A DNA stretch of 64,000 nucleotides, taken from assembly GCA_013376985.1 (NCBI GenBank), contig JACABB010000033.1:1-64000 (forward strand). The letters run 5' to 3'. Within the stretch, counting starts at the first letter, position 1, and every line of letters starts with the position of its first letter. The DNA comes from Bacteroidales bacterium (GTDB taxonomy: Bacteria; Bacteroidota; Bacteroidia; Bacteroidales; Tenuifilaceae). The notes beneath the pieces were generated by a model that was given only the letters and a program-made list of their open reading frames with translations, had not been told where the DNA came from and made no database searches. The position numbers and the translations under genes were made by a program. Below are positions 62,247 to 64,000 of the stretch, one piece after another.

Positions 62247-63319
62247 GACAATAGGAGTATTTGCAAAGGTGATTAAATATATAAATTTAAGAACATTGTT
62301 TATTTTAAAAGCAGGTTTATAAAAAATCCTATCAAACTAATTTGGAGTTTGTTTAAATGCCCAATAGAAATTGGACGGATTTCTGCCAACTCACTTATAT
62401 GTACTAAAATTAATATATACACCCAGATAGGAATGTACTATGTACCTTCTGGTAATCTTTATCAAAGTTAACCAAAATTATAAACCCTCAATGGTGAATT
62501 TGATTTTTTGAGGGTGTTGAAAATTGACTTATTCTTCTAATTATCTTCTTAACTACCATATATTTTTCCAATTAAGCCAAACCCAAATCCAATTTTTCCA
62601 TAACTAATTTCAAATTTGCCAAAATGAAACTCAAAATCATCGATTTTAACTTCATATTCGGCGAATTTGACTTCATATTCGGCAATTTTCACTTCAAATT
62701 GGCGATTTTCACTTTAAATTCGTCGATTTTAACTTCATGTTCGTTGAGTTTGACTTCATATTTGGCGAATTTGACTTCATATTCGGCGATTTTGATCTTA
62801 AACAGGCGGTTTTGATTTTATATTCGGCGATTTTGACTTTATATTCGTCGAATTTGATCTTAAATAGGCGGTTTTGATTTCACTTTTGATGATTTTTTCT
62901 TTTCATGGGCGGGTATAAAGTTAAACTTGGTGATTTTAACTTTATATGGGCGGCTTTAAAGTTATTTTCGGCAGTTTTAACTTTAAAGTTGGCAGAATTA
63001 CTTTCGAAATGGCGATTTGTAGTTTCTGACCGGAGGTTTCGATTTATTTTCTGGAAATTATCACTACTATTCTGGCTGTTTTGTAGCCATAATTGCCAAA
63101 TTAGGGTTGTTTTGAGAAGGAATGAGGTTGTGTTGGGTTAAAATAGAAACTCAGTCAGGGTTCTGAGTCCTTACTGAGCTAATAGTATTTAAATGCTAGC
63201 AGAACTTTAGGGATCTGCTAGGTTAACGAACTTGGTTGACATTCCAGATTTGTAAGAACTGGAAGAGTCAAATAGTAAAATAACTATATTAAAGATTTTG
63301 GTTGGTAATTGTGAAATAC
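62247..63319. other. Long gene-free region with a tandem repeat array
   Basis: About 1.07 kb without a credible gene. Bases 62247-62600 hold the SH3 gene promoter region and AT-rich filler. Bases 62620-63060 hold a degenerate tandem array (separate entry). The rest to 63319 is the methyltransferase 3' flank, without a clear terminator. Confidence 0.6.
62620..63060. repeat. Degenerate 20-21 bp tandem array (CGATTTTGACTTCATATTCGG)
   Basis: About 20 successive units of 20 or 21 bp of the form CGATTTTGACTT-CATATTCGG, diverging towards the high-coordinate end into GG-CG-type boundaries with TTTAAAGTT cores. Units abut with no spacers. The two short open frames across it have low-complexity products and are not genes. 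Confidence 0.85.
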
Positions 63320-63916
63320 TTATAACAATGCAAACCCGTAAGACATTGGAATTGTAATATTCTTTTTATCCTTGAATTCAGCTATTCGATTGATTGAGTT
63401 TTCGCCTTGTACTTTTACCTTTTGGTAAATTTCTTCATAATCATTGAAGAGTTGAAGCCCATCATATTTCTGAACTTTTTTAGTACTAAGAGAATTTATG
63501 ACAGCCCAGCTCTTTTTTACTTTTTCTTCCTCATCCACATAGTATGCCCACTTTGATTCAGGCCAATGGTCGGTTACAAGAATGTTTGGAGCCATGGTTT
63601 GTGCATGTTTTATTGCCGCCAAAGGATCTTTCATTTCGTGGAGGCAAAACTCAAACATTACAACATCCGCTTTTAAGTTGGTAAGGTAGAAATCCGAATG
63701 GATTAGGGTGAATTTACTATCAAGTCCAGATTTTAGTAGGTTTTCTTTTAACTTTTGTAGTGCTATTTCATCGTTATCGATTGCTATTACATTTTTTGAA
63801 ACACGCCCATATTCTATAAATTGTCCTCCGCCTGATCCAACGGTAATAATTGTTTGATTGTTAAAATCATAAAATTCCATCAGATTGGATATCATTTTTT
63901 TAATGTCTGTTGCCAT
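63320..63916 (-). CDS. Class I SAM-dependent methyltransferase
   Basis: A 198-residue Rossmann methyltransferase. Motif I TVGSGGGQFIEYG (near 22-34) is followed by an acidic ribose-binding VIAIDND, and a motif with LIHSDFY. The C-terminal half is variable and sets substrate choice, which I cannot read. It is preceded by a 7-bp satellite that reaches the window end. Confidence 0.82.
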   Translation of the reverse strand: MATDIKKMISNLMEFYDFNNQTIITVGSGGGQFIEYGRVSKNVIAIDNDEIALQKLKENLLKSGLDSKFTLIHSDFYLTNLKADVVMFEFCLHEMKDPLAAIKHAQTMAPNILVTDHWPESKWAYYVDEEEKVKKSWAVINSLSTKKVQKYDGLQLFNDYEEIYQKVKVQGENSINRIAEFKDKKNITIPMSYGFALL

Positions 63917-63928
63917 AGTGTTAATAAG

Positions 63929-64000
63929 TTACTGGTTACTGGTTACTGGTTACTGGTTGCTGGTTGCTGGTTACTGGTTACTGGTTGCTGGTTGCTGGTT
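63929..64000. repeat. Heptamer satellite TTACTGG/TTGCTGG
   Basis: Ten complete head-to-tail 7-bp units plus two bases: four TTACTGG, two TTGCTGG, two TTACTGG, two TTGCTGG. It starts 12 bases before the methyltransferase ATG on its upstream side and runs off the window end, so its true length is unknown. Confidence 0.95.

Noticed and set aside
62620-63060. Possible CRISPR array
   Set aside because: Units of 20-21 bp abut directly and drift gradually. There are no unique spacers, leader or cas genes.
62624-63141. Two short open frames inside the 21-bp array
   Set aside because: Their products only reflect the repeat (low-complexity F/I/L/S) and have no start-site support.

Overview
The window looks like chromosome of an anaerobic or facultatively anaerobic member of the Bacteroidota, probably order Bacteroidales. 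The grounds are low GC, an OMP_b-brl-type TonB-linked receptor, an S46 dipeptidyl peptidase, a UbiA-type prenyltransferase, many SPII lipoproteins, Bacteroidota-style -7 boxes (TAnnTTTG) and Bacteroidota repeat families. No rRNA, tRNA or CRISPR array was recognised by eye.

Region 1 (0-11.5 kb) is a receptor gene followed by a ten-gene minus-strand hydrogenase operon. It encodes a complete trimeric electron-bifurcating type [FeFe] hydrogenase (HydABC), a thioredoxin-like 2Fe-2S protein, and an upstream block of probable redox or H2 signalling genes: two DRTGG proteins, two GHKL ATPase proteins, a PHP protein and a degenerate [FeFe] hydrogenase-like protein. Region 2 (11.5-24.5 kb) is a periplasmic electron-transfer island: a fused CcsB-CcsA haem lyase, a Crp/Fnr regulator, a hexahaem lipoprotein, and a minus-strand operon of NrfD, Fe-S, cytochrome b, heptahaem cytochrome and small cytochromes. 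No molybdopterin catalytic subunit is present. Region 3 (24.6-28.6 kb) is a second, differently built HydABC set. TGAY-N4-RTCA palindromes lie in front of the regulator/hexahaem gene pair, the cytochrome operon and the second hydrogenase operon, suggesting one Crp/Fnr-type regulon.

Region 4 (29-41 kb) holds an S46 peptidase, a housekeeping run (Maf, UbiA, KdsC-like phosphatase, DUF2520 protein), and a plus-strand operon etfB-etfA-split HdrD-like Fe-S protein-acyl-CoA dehydrogenase that should pass beta-oxidation electrons to quinone. Region 5 (41-54.5 kb) contains a CsgG/DUF4810/DUF799 lipoprotein cluster, an extraordinary 1081-residue aromatic repeat protein, a GH25 lysozyme, a cold-shock protein and assorted small genes, including a frameshifted DinB gene. 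A recurring GAGTTCCGAAC hairpin occurs three times here.

Region 6 (54.7-61 kb) is the most novel. It has three tiny genes for double-glycine-leader peptides, none annotated by length-limited gene finding. Two have mature parts with a C-C-CC-C-C cysteine framework like that of cystine-knot miniproteins. Each of the three is preceded, 24-28 nt before its ATG, by a short element that folds as an H-type pseudoknot with compensatory changes between copies. The third peptide gene sits among REP-like hairpin arrays that surround a RAYT (Y1 transposase) gene. Two of these arrays carry a remnant of the first codons of the RAYT gene.

Region 7 (61-64 kb) has an SH3 lipoprotein with a 14-residue repeat tail, a 20-21 bp degenerate tandem array, a methyltransferase, and a 7-bp satellite running off the window end.
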